NCBI GenBank assembly: GCA_905221615.1
Contig: CAJNDT010000142.1
Coordinates: 62,001 to 126,000 of the forward strand
DNA: 64,000 nucleotides
Reading direction: 5' to 3'
Origin: Symbiodinium sp. CCMP2592
Lineage: Eukaryota; Sar; Dinophyceae; Suessiales; Symbiodiniaceae
Part shown: positions 51,677 through 63,794 of the stretch, one piece after another
Layout: every line of letters starts with the position of its first letter
How positions within the stretch are numbered: the first letter of the stretch is position 1
Translations under genes and position numbers: made by a program
The notes under the pieces: model-generated
What the model was told of the DNA's origin: nothing
Databases searched by the model: none
The model's input: the letters and a program-made list of their open reading frames with translations, nothing else

Positions 51677-51875
51677 ACAGGCGCCTTAAAAATTAGAATA
51701 GGGTTTTGGGACACATTATGCTATATTTAGAATAAGGAAACCCACACAATAGTATAGGTAATTATTGATGCTCCTCCAATTACCTTAAACTACCAAACCC
51801 TACTATTTTGTAGGTTCTTATTATAAACCCTAATATGGAATTTATAGGGACCCTACAAAAAAGTAGGTTTTGGTA
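51677..51875. mobile_element. MITE family A (copy 5) and a separate TIR element (family I)
   Basis: 51677-51776: GCGCCTTAAAAATTAGAATA with a degenerate right end. 51791-51875: TACCAAACCCTACT and TTTTGTAGG mirrored by CCTACAAAA and AGTAGGTTTTGGTA. Confidence 0.5.
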
Positions 51876-53126
51876 GGTAAAGGTAGGTCCCACTATCTGC
51901 CCACACCCTTCCTGGAGCCTTCACGGTCCTTATCCAGCCTGTCAAGGCCTCCAAGGTATAGGCCGGTTTGGGGTTCAGAGGTTTTTTTTTTGAATGCCAT
52001 TTTCCGACTGCGTGAGTGGAATCCCGGTTGGGAAAGCGGTTTCGAAAACCCTCAGCATCCCCTCAGAGGTTCAGGGTTTAGAGTTTCGGGGTTTAGGGTG
52101 TAGGGGATAAAAAGGCCCCTCAAGAACGCAATGATGCTCCTGTAGACTTGGCTGACTTCTGAACCCGTCCCGAAACTTAAGCTTTTGGCCCCCTTACTAT
52201 GGTTCATATAGAACTCCCAAAAAATTAAAGGCCCAAGAGCCCCCCAGAAGAACGCCAAGTCGACACTTTTGGACCGGCTTTAGGGTTAACGGTGCATGAC
52301 CCTGAATATTTTTTAAAGGACTTGCATAAAGAACTCCTATGAAGGATCCCTAAAACGGGGGCTTGTGGTGGGTTAAGGTAGGTTGAGGACCCTCGTCTGA
52401 CTTTCGGGCAAAGTCTTATGCCACCTTAAACCTTACAGGGTTTAAGGGTTATTGTTTAGGGTTGAGGGATTAAGATTATACCCTCACCCTTGACCTGTAA
52501 ATCTCAAGTTCTAAACAACCCCAAGGCTTTACCCTAAACCATATAAACCCCGTGAAGCATGCTGAACAGCCCTTGAAGAAGCCTGTACAATCCTTAAAGT
52601 GCTTCCTGAAACAGCCTTCTTCTAGACCTAAGAGAAACCTAGGAAAAAAAAAGGATGCCCTTTTTGGTTTAAAGGGGGGTTATAAGGGAACCTAAACCCT
52701 AAAAAAGGGAATAAGGGCCTACTCCGGGTCCTAGTCTTAAAGTGCTTCCTGAAACAGCCTTCTTGAAACCTGCCGACCCACCACTTCAGCCTTTGTCGAA
52801 CCACTCGGCCCTGAACTCCCTAGACCCTAAACCTTAGAAGCTGCCCCCCCACCCTGGAATAGTGACTATAAGGATTATAATAGCGCCCTACTATATTCCT
52901 ATTATACCACTATTACAGGGTGGGGGCAACTTCTAACCTAAACCCTACAAAGCCCTTGAAAGCCGGAAGCCCAGGCCTGTGCAGCCGATGGCGGCAGAGG
53001 GCTCCTGCCAGTCTGAAGCCCGACGGGTTTAGGGTATAGGGGTCAGGGTTTAGGGTTTAGGGTTCAGGGTTTAGGGTTTAGGGTTTAGGGTTTAGAAACA
53101 ATAATCGTAGCGCCCAGCATAGGGCT
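51876..53126. mobile_element. Non-coding DNA with family G MITE (52622-52734)
   Basis: Family G copy: CTAGACCTAAGAGAAACC...ACTCCGGGTCCTAG. TTAAAGTGCTTCCTGAAACAGC occurs at about 52594 and 52738, flanking it like a target duplication of ~24 bp or a local repeat. TTTAGGG runs at 52065-52105 and 53025-53095. Confidence 0.5.
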
Positions 53127-53218
53127 AGTTGTCAAAATTGTGGCCCCTTTCTAGGTACCCTAAATATTAGGTGCCGTACTATAATAGGGACCCAAGAAGG
53201 GACCATAATTTTGACAAG
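53127..53218. mobile_element. MITE family F (copy 1)
   Basis: TTGTCAAAATTGTGG(C)CCC at the left and GGGACCATAATTTTGACAA at the right. Copies at 56159-56250 and 57559-57650 carry the centre in the opposite orientation. Confidence 0.65.
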
Positions 53219-54113
53219 CACTCATAGGGTAGGTTAGGATTTTGGGTTTAGGGGTAGGGTTCGGGTTGCAGGCTGCAGCATAGTATTGTTAGATTAGGGG
53301 CTATAAGGGCATATTCTGACGCCGCCAGCAAGTTAGGCCTCGAAGATCTTGAGAGGGGATCTACATGGTTCTACAAAGGCTCCAAACGGGCTGAGAGCTT
53401 TAGGTTTAGGGTTTAGGACTTCATGTTCTTTGCGATTCGTCAAGCTTCCTTCAAGGGTTCCTTTCCTGGGTTGGTTGAAGAAGCGATCCTTCCAGGGTTT
53501 CGGATTTCAAACTGGTCTGATAAGCTTCTTCTGGCGTTGTGTGGTCATTCGTGCCCGGGTTGGTGTCGCAGTCGGCATGCCGGTCAAGTCGGTGTCTACG
53601 TTGTTGCCGTGGTCGCTATTTTGGTCGTCTGCTACTGCTACCGTCACTGCCACTGCCATCGTGACTGCTACTGCTCTCGTTCATAGGTTGGGACAGGGTT
53701 AAATAAATCTACATTCGTATTCCTTACTTAGTTCAGGTACCCTTGAACATGGAAAATGCTACCCAACTGTGACAAAGTGCTACTGCTACTGTTACTGCCA
53801 CTGCGCTATTGCTCCTAGCTTCGACCACGGCGAAGACAGCGACTTCCACTAAGACCACCTGTACGGCCATGAGTTCGACTGACTCGTAGCTTTGCCACAA
53901 ACCCTAAATCCCTGGAGCACTAAACCCTAAATCCCTGAAGCCCTAAACCCTAAATCCCTGAAGCCCTAAACCCCAAATCCCTGAAGCCCTAAACCCCTAA
54001 GTCCCTAAATCCCTGAAGCCCTAAACCCTAACCTCCGAGTTGTGGAAAGATCGGCCTCTTTGCTCGGGCTGTCGGCTTTGGATGGCGTGGAGGCCTGCAA
54101 AGAAAGGAATTGG
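53219..54113. other. No confident gene; CTG/CAC-type simple repeats
   Basis: Frames at 53349-53702 are Val/Cys/His-rich from TGCTACTGCTAC-type repeats (53620-53680 and 53790-53830). CCCTAAATCCCTGAAG repeats at 53895-54030. Confidence 0.5.
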
Positions 54114-54247
54114 CAGTATACAGGGACCCAAAAAAACCATTTTATGGGGATATCCCTACCTTGTTGGGCTTCATGAAAAGGGGATTTATATGTGATATCC
54201 CTACCCTATTTTTTGCTTATGTGCTTTTTTGGGGCCCTAGTATATGC
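54114..54247. mobile_element. MITE family H
   Basis: CAGTATACAGGGACCCAAAAAA mirrored by TTTTTTGGGGCCCTAGTATA; inner GGGGATATCCCTACC mirrored by GATATCCCTACCC in direct order. A GTATA(C/T)ATGGACCCTCTGGG relative lies at 49835 and 58262. Confidence 0.5.
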
Positions 54248-54544
54248 AGCACTGCACTGCTGGGGGGCTCCTAGGGTTTAAGGCTGAGGGTTCAGGGCTC
54301 CGTGAGCAACTCTGGATCGCCTAAACCCTAAACCTAAATCCTAAACCTAAATCCTAAACCCTAAACCCTAAACCCTAAGCCCTAAGCCCTAAACCCTAAA
54401 TCCTGAAGTCCTAAACCTGCTCGATAAGTGCTACGTATTGAGCTTGCGCTCAGTGCCTCTGCAGGAGAACAGTCTGTCGCATCCATCCAGTTAGGCGGCA
54501 AGCCTTCTGTCCCCAGCCGGGGGCAAGATGCCGGCATCCGCCAA

Positions 54545-54655
54545 CTAGACCCAAGAGTAACCTAGTAATAAAAAGGGTGCCCTTGTTGGGTTAAAGGAGG
54601 TTATAAGAGAAACTAAATCCCTTAAAAGGGAATGAGGGCCTACTCTGGGTCCTAG
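54545..54655. mobile_element. MITE family G (copy 3)
   Basis: CTAGACCCAAGAGTAACCTA at the left and TACTCTGGGTCCTAG at the right. Confidence 0.6.
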
Positions 54656-55314
54656 CCAACATCAGGACATCTTCAAGAGCGAAGAGCTCGTCGATAGCGA
54701 CTTCGCTAGCGACGGCGAGGGCGATCGGCCTTCCTGACTTCCTGAAAAACCTATCAGCGGTGCCACCGCCAGCCTTGAGAGTACGAATTGATTTGTTTAA
54801 GCGCTGGACTGATACACCCTGTGGCTCTCTAGGACTATGCTAAGCTTTCGGCTTCGAGCTCCCGGGGGGTTGGGGAAGACGAGTGTAGGTTTTAGCATCT
54901 GGGGTTGAAGGCTTGGTTCAGGGTTTGACAGGGTTTGAGGATTTAGGGATTATAAGGGTTGGGGTTGCAGCCCATCCCAACCCGAACCCAACCCTGCAGC
55001 AGCCTAACCCAACCCCAGCCCACCCCAACCGACCTCAGTGTGACCTAAGTCCGGCTTTACAAGGTTCAAGGTTCGCGCCTTCGGTAAGAGGCAGCCCTTA
55101 AACTACAAAGTAGGCTTCCTAGCATGGCTTCTTCGCCCCAAATCCTGAAAATATCAAGAGCTTGAGTGTACCATGATTGGGGCTGCTGGTGGCTTGCGGA
55201 CTTAAGGCCTAAAGAGCATGGGTTTGTGGTTCATTGTGGGTCTCAGGGTCGGAAGCCGGGGTTACAAGGTTTTGGGGCTGAAGAGCACCACCAGGTTTTC
55301 AGGGTTCAGGGCAT
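54656..55314. other. No recognisable gene
   Basis: TTTAGGG-like and AACCCAACCC tracts at 54940-55030; short frames only. Confidence 0.5.
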
Positions 55315-55414
55315 ACTTGATGGCTCATGGGACTTAGTAGGGGTGCTTAAAGGGCTCCTGAAAGGGATCTATAGGGATCCTTAAAGGGATCTATAGGGTT
55401 TAGGGTTTAGGGTC

Positions 55415-55538
55415 TACTTGGAGGGGCAGGGGACTTAGTAAGTAAGGTCATAAGTAGCTTATAGTTAGGATAACCCCACTTAGGGGACTTATAACCCCAA
55501 TTAAAACCCACCTACTAAGTCCCATGATCCTTTAAGTA
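55415..55538. mobile_element. MITE family B (copy 9)
   Basis: TACTTGGAGGGGCAGGGGAC at the left but GTCCCATGATCCTTTAAGTA at the right. Mixed arms suggest recombination between two sublineages; a solo left end plus family C sequence precedes it from 55314. Confidence 0.55.
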
Positions 55539-56158
55539 GGGTTTAGTTCGCAGGGTTTCCGGGTTAAAGCACGCTCCATCCATACTTCTAGTGAGCATGG
55601 TCATTTAGAAGCTGTGACATGCTGTAATTTGCAAGCCTACTACATCATCCTCTTGTGGGGATGCCCTTCAAGGTGGAGACGTACATACCCGGCCCACCCC
55701 AATCTACACATTCGGCCTTTCCCAACCTAAACCCAACCCAACCTGCAGCCACTGTAGATTTGTGCTTCGGGCCTCGGGCTTTGCTTCGGCTTTGGGCCTT
55801 TACTTAGACTTATGGCGCACCCAAGCAGGCATTTCTGGGCACACACAATCCTCGTCTGAGTCCTAGAACCAATCAACCTAACCGGATCTTGAAAATCCTT
55901 TTATTCAGGAATAGTCCGTGAATCATATTAGGGACCCTACGGGATCCTACTATGACGTAGATATACCTCAAGTCAAGGATGTTTTTGGAAGGTCTGGGTA
56001 CACCCCGAACCCAATCCCCTGCACCCCATGCCCCAAAAGCCCAACCTCCAAGCCCCTTTAAACCTTTGTATATAACTTGTCCTTAAACGGCAATCTGCTC
56101 AAAGATCCCCGAGCACCCAACAAAAATCGAAATCTTGTGTTCTAGGACTTTTTGTGTA
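55539..56158. other. No recognisable gene
   Basis: Short AACCCAACC tracts near 55725. No MITE pair or ORF of note. Confidence 0.45.
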
Positions 56159-56250
56159 GTTGCCAAAATTATGGTCCCTTGTTTGGTCCCTAATATAGTA
56201 CGGCACCTAATATTTAGGGTAGCCAAAAAGGGGCCATAATTTTGACAACC
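56159..56250. mobile_element. MITE family F (copy 2)
   Basis: TTGCCAAAATTATGGTCCC mirrored by GGGGCCATAATTTTGACAA. Confidence 0.65.
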
Positions 56251-57558
56251 ACCCATATAGGACTATCCAAGCGAGCCTCCTCGGTTGATTGGCGTTTGAA
56301 GAAATCTGCGGTGGCCTCCTCTTCATCCTGGTCCGGATCTTGGGTTTTTGTTTGGTGGATTTTGGGCGGTTTAGGATTTAGGCGTTTTGTAGAAGGGTTT
56401 AGCGTTTAGGGGTGTGTTGGATTTTGGGCGGTGTAGGGTTTAGGGTTTAGGCGTTTTGTAAGGGCTTAGGGGTTTACAAGGGTTTAGGCTTTAAGGGTTT
56501 GCCAGGGTTAGGGCTTAGGGGTTTGCAAGGGTTGAGGGTTTTGGGATGACGACGAAACGATTCTGACGAAGAGGGCGACCAGGTCGACTAGGACTTGCCA
56601 GAATGAACCCTAAGGCTCTTAGGACTCGTAATTCAAGGCTTTTGGGCTTAAAGACCATATTATATCAGGCTTTTGGGCCATTTTGAGCCTTAGGGATAGT
56701 CAAGCTGTCTCGCCGGTCTTTTACGTTTACAACGTTATGCTTGTTTGCTGCGACTTGACATGTTTATACATGTTTGACTTTGACGACTCAAGAGTGTCTT
56801 TCTGGTAACCTCACGGTGAGAGCCTGAATCAGCATTCAGGTGCGCATTCGTTTCGACGGGCAAACCCCCTAAAACTAACGATCCTTTAACCATTGAGCCT
56901 GCTCCGAGGCACCTTGGAAACGACAACAGAGGATGGATCTTCTCTGACATGTTGCTTTCTCATAGACGGCATCATCACGTCCCAAGGCACCTACAGCCCC
57001 AAAGAGTCCAAGTACCAATATAGTAGGTACTTAGCAGACATATGGGCCCCAAGAGTATAAACTATACAATTACCCGGTTTCAAGGCTCATTACATCTTCG
57101 AGTATAATTAGAACCTCTGTAGAAGTCTTATCGAATCCTTATAGAATGCGCGTGGGACCCTTATAAGGCCCCAGGCCTCTTCCTGCATGTCTTTCGAAGC
57201 TTTGCGCATCACCTTCCGGTGGGCAAGATAGTTTAGGGACTAAGGCCTAGGGTTTAGGGGTTTAGGGGTTTAGGGCGTTTAGGACTTTACGAGTTTCGGA
57301 TGGTTTAGGGTTTAGGGTCTGGGACTTGGACAAGTATATGGGATGTACGGTCATGTGTAGGGTCTCAAGTTTGCGGCTTCCCCGGCACGGTGCACCTGCG
57401 CGATCACGTGCAGAGCGAAGTAGAGGCACATCAGAACCAGCATCGAGACCAGCACACCTCGTTCAACTGAGTATGGGCGGCTTGCTTGTCACGAACAATC
57501 TCCGACAGAACCCTAAGGGTCCGAGTACCCAGTAATCATATACTCTCCCACATGGGTG
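56251..57558. other. TTTAGGG-rich DNA, no gene
   Basis: Telomere-like runs at 56365-56545 and 57235-57320. The minus frame 56735-56950 (71 aa) has no recognisable feature. Confidence 0.5.
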
Positions 57559-57834
57559 GTTGTCAAAATTCGGGTCCGTTTTCGGGTCCTTATTCTAATA
57601 CAGCGCCTAATATTTAAGGTACCCAAAAAGGGACCACAATTTTGACAAGAACCCACATAGCAACCTACAGAACTACCATCCGAGACCTGAGCACCTAATT
57701 GTTGGGTCCCGTGGACCCTGGGGGAAGGGTCTAACGGCTGATGACATAAATCCTGCATTACCCATAATAAGGAATATAGCAGAATTCCCACAGTTTAGGG
57801 TCCTGAAGGTAATGCAGGATTTATATCATCAACC
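57559..57834. mobile_element. MITE family F (copy 3, 57559-57650) and family E (copy 2, 57736-57834)
   Basis: F: GTTGTCAAAATTCGGGTCC mirrored by GGGACCACAATTTTGACAA. E: ATAAATCCTGCATTACCC mirrored by GGTAATGCAGGATTTAT; its centre is the reverse complement of that at 12598-12695. Confidence 0.65.
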
Positions 57835-58988
57835 GAGTTGCGGGACTGGAGAACCGACAGTTTGAATGTAGGATCGAGGCACTAAGGCAGCTCAGCTTAA
57901 GGGTGCTGGCTGCGAGAAAAATTTTGGGGCTTTAATGGTTACCTAGACTGCTTTGGGGGGTTTAGGTCTTAACAATTATCTGTACTATTTTCGTATTATA
58001 GTTCTGTATAATGTACCCCAAACCGCTATTCTGAAGGCCCCTACGCTCATCTGTCTGTATGAAGCCACAGGAGGCTCTGCCTTCGTGCCCGATCGGGTTC
58101 ATGGTTCATGGTTAGGGTTTAAGGTTCAGGCGTCTAGGGCTAGGGTTTAGGGGTTAGGGGTTCAGAGGTTGAGGGTTTACGGGTTTAAAGGCTTAGGTGT
58201 TAAGGTTTAGGGTTTAAAGGTTGAGGGATTCGGATACTTTCGGGTCTCAGGAGAATGGCAGTGTATATGGACCCTCTGGGTAAGGGTTTTTCATCTCGAG
58301 AAACTGCCAGGATAGGGATAAGCAGCACGCAGTCTGAGCCAAAATAACGTGAAGTCGGTCCTCTGGCCTGTACCCTCCACCTTCAATAACCCACCAACCC
58401 CCACCGCACACTCAAGCCGCTAAAGACAGACCCCTACCCACAAGCAGACGGGCTTTAGTGGGTTTCCCAGACCCCTGTAAGGATCTAGAAAGTAGATCCC
58501 CTAAGTTGGGGCCCTCTACTACTAAGGGTACTTTCTACGAACCCCCATGAAGGGATCTACTTTTTGGATCCTCCCGGGGGTCTGGGTTCCTAAGTCCTAA
58601 ACCTTCAACCTGTGGTCCTCTAAACCCCTTTAAGGGGTTCTAGGGTTTCAGGTGTTTCAGGGGTTTCAGGGGTTCCAGGGGTTTAAGGGGGTTTAAGGGG
58701 GTTTAAGGGGTTTGAGGGGTTTAAGGGGTTTCAGGGGTTTCAGGGGGTTTCAGGGGTTTCAGGGGTTTAGGGGGTTTCACGTGTTTAGGGCCTAGGGTAT
58801 ACCATCAACCCGAGTCTCCTCAACAAAAAAACGTGCCAGGCCCTACACCCTACACCCTGAGCTCGTAAACCCTAAACCCCTACATCCCTATGACTCCTAA
58901 ACTCCTAGCCGTCCCAAACCCTAAACTCCTAAACCCTAAGCTCCCCCTAAACTCCCGAACTCCTAAACTCCTAAACCGCTATAAATCC
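57835..58988. repeat. TTTAGGG/TTTCAGGGG repeats and one TIR element
   Basis: 58463-58590 is an inverted-repeat element (TTCCCAGACCCC and GTAGATCCC mirrored by GGGATCTAC and GGGGTCTGGG). 58640-58790 is a GGTTTCAGGG/GGTTTAAGGG tandem. 58850-58975 is CCTAAACTCCTAAA. Confidence 0.65.
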
Positions 58989-59112
58989 TACTTGGAGGGG
59001 CAGGGGACTTAGTAAGTAAATTATAAGTAGAGATATGTGTACCCTACATGGAGTTGCCCCAATTATAACCCTACTTATAAACGACTTACTAAGTCCCCTG
59101 CCCCTCCAAGTA
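58989..59112. mobile_element. MITE family B (copy 10), GGGGCAGGGG sublineage
   Basis: TACTTGGAGGGGCAGGGGAC and GTCCCCTGCCCCTCCAAGTA are perfect inverted repeats, although the sequence differs from the GGATCATGGG sublineage at several positions. Confidence 0.7.
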
Positions 59113-60621
59113 GACCCTAAACCCTAAACCCCATAGATCCCTTGAAGGATCCCTATAGATCCCTTTAAGGAGACCTTTAAGAACCCTTACTAAGAGTAGG
59201 GTAAACTCGGGTCTCCTCAACACCCCAATGCCAGGCCCGCTGCTGGCCATGGCCCAGAGGGTGTCCTGCGAGTGGAAGATGAGCCTGGGATGGGAAAAGT
59301 TCCCTTTTAGGGCTCTTAAGGGGTCTAGGGTTTAGGAGTTTAGAATTTAGGGTTCAGGTCTTAGGAGTTTAGGGTTTATATAGGGGTTTAACGTTACAAG
59401 TTCCTGGGGCGCTTAGGGTTTTCTTGGGGTTCTTAGGGCTGTTTAAACGTTTAGGAGATTAGAGTTCAGGAGTTTAGAGTTTAGGGGTCTAGGGTTTAGG
59501 GTTTAGGGATGTGAGAAGTTCCCTTTAAGGCTCTTAGGCTTCCTAGGGCTCCTCGGAGGGATCTGTCAGGTTCTTAGTTCTTAAGTGGGTTAAGGTTCTC
59601 AGGGTTCTCAGGGTTCTAGGGTTCTAGGGTTCTTGGGGTTCTGAGGGCTCTCAGGGCGGTTAGGGTTTAGGGTTCAGGGCTTCGGGGAGGGTAGTTCCGA
59701 AAATTTTCTTACTTACGGACATGAGAATTTGTAACTCAAAGGGTCCCTCAAGGGCTCCCTCCTAAAAAGGGATCCATCAAGGCATCTATAGGGATTTAGG
59801 GTTCCGGGTCTACTAAAGGATCATGGAACTGTAACTAGGGTTATGACAAGGGTAACTGTACCTTACAACCCCCCCATTAAGATAGTTATAACTTTACTTG
59901 CTAAGTCCCATGACCCTACCATAAGATCAGCCCTGTTCTATGCATTTAGGCCCCTATATAACTCTATTTTATTGGGTTTCTCTAGAGGTAGTTCTCTAAA
60001 TTCACAGGTTGAAGGTTGATTTTGGGGTTTGGGGTTTAGGCTTTAGGGGAGCCCAAAACAAAGCACTGCCATTATGAACAACGGCCCTAAAAAGGTGGTG
60101 TGCCTACTACTTGTGGCCCCAAGCACTGCAGGTTCAGCTAGTCCCTCAACCCTATGCTACCCCCGAAACCGCTAGTAGGTCATTTGATCCTAAACTCTAA
60201 GCCCTAAACCCCATAACTGCTGACATAGTAGGTAATTTGGAGCCGCAGGTAAACTAAAAGCCTTGCTGTCGCAGCCCCACACAACAAAACTCTAAGTCCG
60301 AAGGACCCTAATTCTAAACCCTGCGCCAACATTCTGCGCTTCAAACCTGCCGTTCTAATTGCCCAAATCTTGAACCCTGAACTTCGTCAGTGCCTCGGGC
60401 TTTTGGATGCGGGGTATGTCGAGTTGGGGGGAGGGTTAGGTTGTAATTGGTTTAGGGGTCCAGAGTTTCAGGCTACTGACGATGTTTTCGCTTAGAAGCT
60501 TAAGGATCGGTGTAGGGTTAGGGGTTTCGGGTTTAGTAGTTTGGGACTTAAGGGCTAAGCGCTGAAGGAGTTCGGGGATTATCGGTCACTTTGGCCTTCG
60601 ACTTCCTTCGGGCTTCCACAT
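59113..60621. repeat. TTTAGGG/AGGGTTCT repeats, MITE B relic at 59809-59925
   Basis: Family C-like end at 59120-59200, telomere-like runs at 59320-59700, degenerate family B element (CTACTAAAGGATCATGG...CCATGACCCTACC). No gene. Confidence 0.5.
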
Positions 60622-61820
60622 TTGGGCTTCCTTTTTTCGGCAGGGGGGATCCGTTGCCGCATTGGTTCAATTTTGGTGCATCAAAGGGGACAAGGAGTGA
60701 CCCTTAATGGGGACCCCTACACTATAATGGGCTATATAAATGGGTATATAATAGCTAGCTATATTAAGGGTATATACCTATGGGTCCTTATTAACGGTCT
60801 CTCCTTTTACGCTTGGAGGTGCAGGGTTTTGGGCTCAGGGTTCACTGTAATTAGTGAGCACGAGGCGGCCGAAACCTTGAACATGCAATACGCACGCAGC
60901 TACCAATCCCAGACCGCAAGCCCTACCTGTGAACCCAAAGCCTACCTTTCGAAGGAAGTATATGTAGAAACCATAATAAGGAAGCCCAAAAATGTATCTT
61001 TTCGGTTGCAGATAAACCATAAACCCTGCAACGGTAAACTCGCCCTAAACCCTAAACCCTGCCCAGAGACTCCAAAACCCCTCAATTCAGGAACAACCTA
61101 TGAATCATAGTAAGGACCCCTCTATACTTCAATCTATATTCGCTAATTACGGGGTTTAGGAGTCTCTGAACATAGCCCTAAACCCCAAATCCTAAACCCT
61201 AAGACCCCAAATCCTAAACCCTATAAGGCCCTAAATCCTAAACCCTAAGACCCTAAATCCTAAACCGGAGGGCCCCAAACCCTAAGACCCTAAATCCTAA
61301 ACACTAAACTTTCACTAAACCGTCTGCGCACATCCCAAACCCCAAAAAAGGCCCAGATCCGGCACATCCCGAGCCGAGGCACAGCAGGGCAATGCCGCTG
61401 AAAAAGAGGAAACGAAAGCCTGGGAACATCCATGGTGCTAAGGAGGGTTTAGGGTTTAGGGCTTTTAGGGTTTGTTCTGCGTCGAGGCTCCTTCCGAAGG
61501 TTTCGGAAGTTCTAACACTGGGTCTGGGAATCTGCATCGACAAGGAAATCCAACTAGAATAACTGACCCGCCGGTTTGGAATCTAGTGATTAATCTAGTA
61601 GTTTGGGGCCTACATGTGCTTGTGGGAATTACCTCAACCTAGCAAAAACCGACTCTCTTGTAGGCCAGCCATAGGTTCCTTATTTGTGCCCATAATACTA
61701 CCCCGAAAAACGTAAGTTAGGGTAGTTTAAGATACTTCTAGCTGGAGGATTTCACTTCGTAGGGCATAGGGCTTTGGAACCTTCTGGGTTCGGGGCTTTA
61801 AGGCTTTAAGGGATCCTTCA
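60622..61820. other. No confident gene; CCCTAAATC repeats
   Basis: A 162-aa plus frame (60622-61110) crosses a TATATAA/GGGTATATA palindrome-rich stretch and a CCCTAAA run, so it is unlikely to be coding. CCCTAAATCCTAAA repeats at 61165-61300. Confidence 0.45.
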
Positions 61821-61829
61821 GGGTTTCCT

Positions 61830-62046
61830 TTACAGTAGAACCCAGAAAGTTGGAACATCATTATCCTCATGCCCTTAAGGTAAAGTATAAGGGATCCTAG
61901 CACCAATCCTTGTAAAGCCACGTTCCAAGTAGAAGCTAGAAACTTGGAACATGGCTTTAGGAGGATTCATGCTAGGATCCCTTCTACTTTAAATTACCTT
62001 GAGGGCATCAGGAGAATGATGTTTCAACTTTCTGGGTTCTACTTTA
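61830..62046. mobile_element. Long imperfect palindrome with ~85-100-bp arms
   Basis: AACCCAGAAAGTTGGAACATCATT at the left mirrors AATGATGTTTCAACTTTCTGGGTT at the right, with internal matched blocks (CTCATGCCCTTAAGGTAA / TTACCTTGAGGGCATCAGG; GGGATCCTAGCA / TGCTAGGATCCC). The centre is near 61930. It is the longest foldback in the window. Confidence 0.65.
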
Positions 62047-62611
62047 AGTGAGCACGTCCGACGGTGCCGTGTGACACATCCACATCCCTTGGGGTTCAGG
62101 GTTTGGGCTATGTCTCCAAGTTTGCAGTTGCGGTTAATTCGTCGGGCGATGTGCCCGAAGGCCATTCGACAACTTGGCAACCATATAGCATGGGGATTGG
62201 GCTGTGCTGTAAGGAAAACGAAGGCATACTATTACATTACAATCTAGTGCGTAATATTTCATTCGAACTCTATACTAGCCATTCCTAGACCCAACAGCCT
62301 GCTTTAAGTAACACAAAAGACCATGCTAAACAGAAGCTGAGGGAGAGTCTGAATAAAAAGCAAATATAGAACGTCTACAGAACCGTAGTGCAGCATAGCC
62401 ATGATTGTGGTTCGGGTTTGCGGGGCATAATGATCCCATCATGATCAGAATAATCAAAAGGGTTTTGGGCTGCACTGCTATACGCTTTCGGGGACTGTTG
62501 GGGGTACGATTGCGACTGGCTACCTTATTCTTGCAAGCCTCGTCTATGAAAGATGGTCGGAAGTCGGCATGGACTGCTTGGAGACAAACACGTTAGGAGC
62601 TTGAAAAAATG
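62047..62611. other. No confident gene
   Basis: Non-repetitive, with short frames on the plus strand (62064-62288, 62405-62596) lacking motifs. Confidence 0.4.
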
Positions 62612-62736
62612 TACTTGGAGAGGCAGGGGGACTGAGTAAGTGGTTTATAAGTAGAGTTATAATTAGGGTAACTCCAGTTAGCGTATTTAAAACTGTACTT
62701 ATAACCTACTTACTAAGTCCCCTGGCCCTCCAAGTA
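62612..62736. mobile_element. MITE family B (copy 12)
   Basis: TACTTGGAGAGGCAGGGGG at the left mirrored by CCCCTGGCCCTCCAAGTA at the right. Confidence 0.65.
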
Positions 62737-63259
62737 CTCCCTGAACGCTCGGAAACTACACAACGCGCCAGCCCTTCTCATAGCACAGCCAAAATCAATA
62801 CCCGCTCAAGTATCCCCAAACCCTACACCCCAAACCCCCGTGACCGGTGGGTTTTCAATGGTTTAGGGTTTAGGGTTTAAGGTTTAGGGACTTAGAATTA
62901 CTAATAGGACCAGTTTAGGTAGTTACAGCCTTACTTTCGGAGTCTCATGAACCTCCAAGCAAATTCAGACGGCCAAGCGTCTAGAGAGGATGTATTCAAG
63001 GAAGTCAAGAATCTCTGCCTGCCGCGTTTTGGGTATAGGCCTCTGAACCTATAAAATCCAGTCGAAACAAAACATGTATATAGGGTTTAGGGATTAGGGG
63101 TAGAGGGACCCGACAGCGAGGATTCCCAGTTTAGGGTTTAGGGTGTAGGGTTTGGGCTTTAAGTCTTGTCTTGTGTTGAGAAGGGCTTGCCAGTGTAGCA
63201 GTTGATCGGGACAAGGCCCGGATCTTCCGGTATCAGGGTTTAGGCGTACAGTGTTAACT
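62737..63259. repeat. TTTAGGG-type repeats, no gene
   Basis: Runs at 62855-62895, 63080-63100 and 63130-63150. Confidence 0.6.
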
Positions 63260-63380
63260 TACTTAAAGGCTCATGGGACTTAGTAAGTAAGGACATAAGT
63301 AGGTTCTAAGTAGGATAACCCCACTAGGGGGGCTTATAACCCCAATTATAACCTACTTACTAAGTCCGATGGGACTTAAG
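63260..63380. mobile_element. MITE family B (copy 13)
   Basis: TACTTAAAGGCTCATGGGAC and ACTTACTAAGTCCGATGGGAC. A further degenerate foldback follows at 63380-63495. Confidence 0.6.
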
Positions 63381-63545
63381 AACTGGGCCGTATATTTGGG
63401 TAGCTATAGACTTATAACTTAGAACTACTTATAGCAGCAATGAAGGCAGTTGTAGCCTTACTTACCAAGACCAAGTCCCGTGATCCCCCAGTAGGGTATC
63501 TGAGCAAGCCTGCTCTACTATTTGACAAGGTCAACAGCACAGCAC

Positions 63546-63794
63546 CATATGGGGGTTTCCGAAAATAGGGGACCCTAATATAGTAACCCTAAATGGTAGG
63601 ATCCTGATTATAAGGACCCCAAAATAAGGTACCCCTAATTTTCGGAAACTCCCATATGGGAAACTGGAGCATGAGCCTGACCAGAAATTGGAGTTTCCGA
63701 AAATTAGGGATACCCTATTTTGGGATCCTTATATCAATTTTCCTACTATATAGGGTACTATAATAGGGTCCCTCATTTTCGGAAACTCCCAAAT
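63546..63794. mobile_element. Two MITE family D copies (63546-63660 and 63689-63794)
   Basis: Each has GGGTTTCCGAAAATAGGG or GAGTTTCCGAAAATTAGGG ends mirrored by TTTTCGGAAACTCCC. Their centres lie in opposite orientation, and they are 28 bp apart. Confidence 0.7.

Noticed and set aside
60622-61110. 162-aa ORF
   Set aside because: Runs through TATA-rich palindromic sequence into CCCTAAA repeats and has no domain or conserved neighbour.
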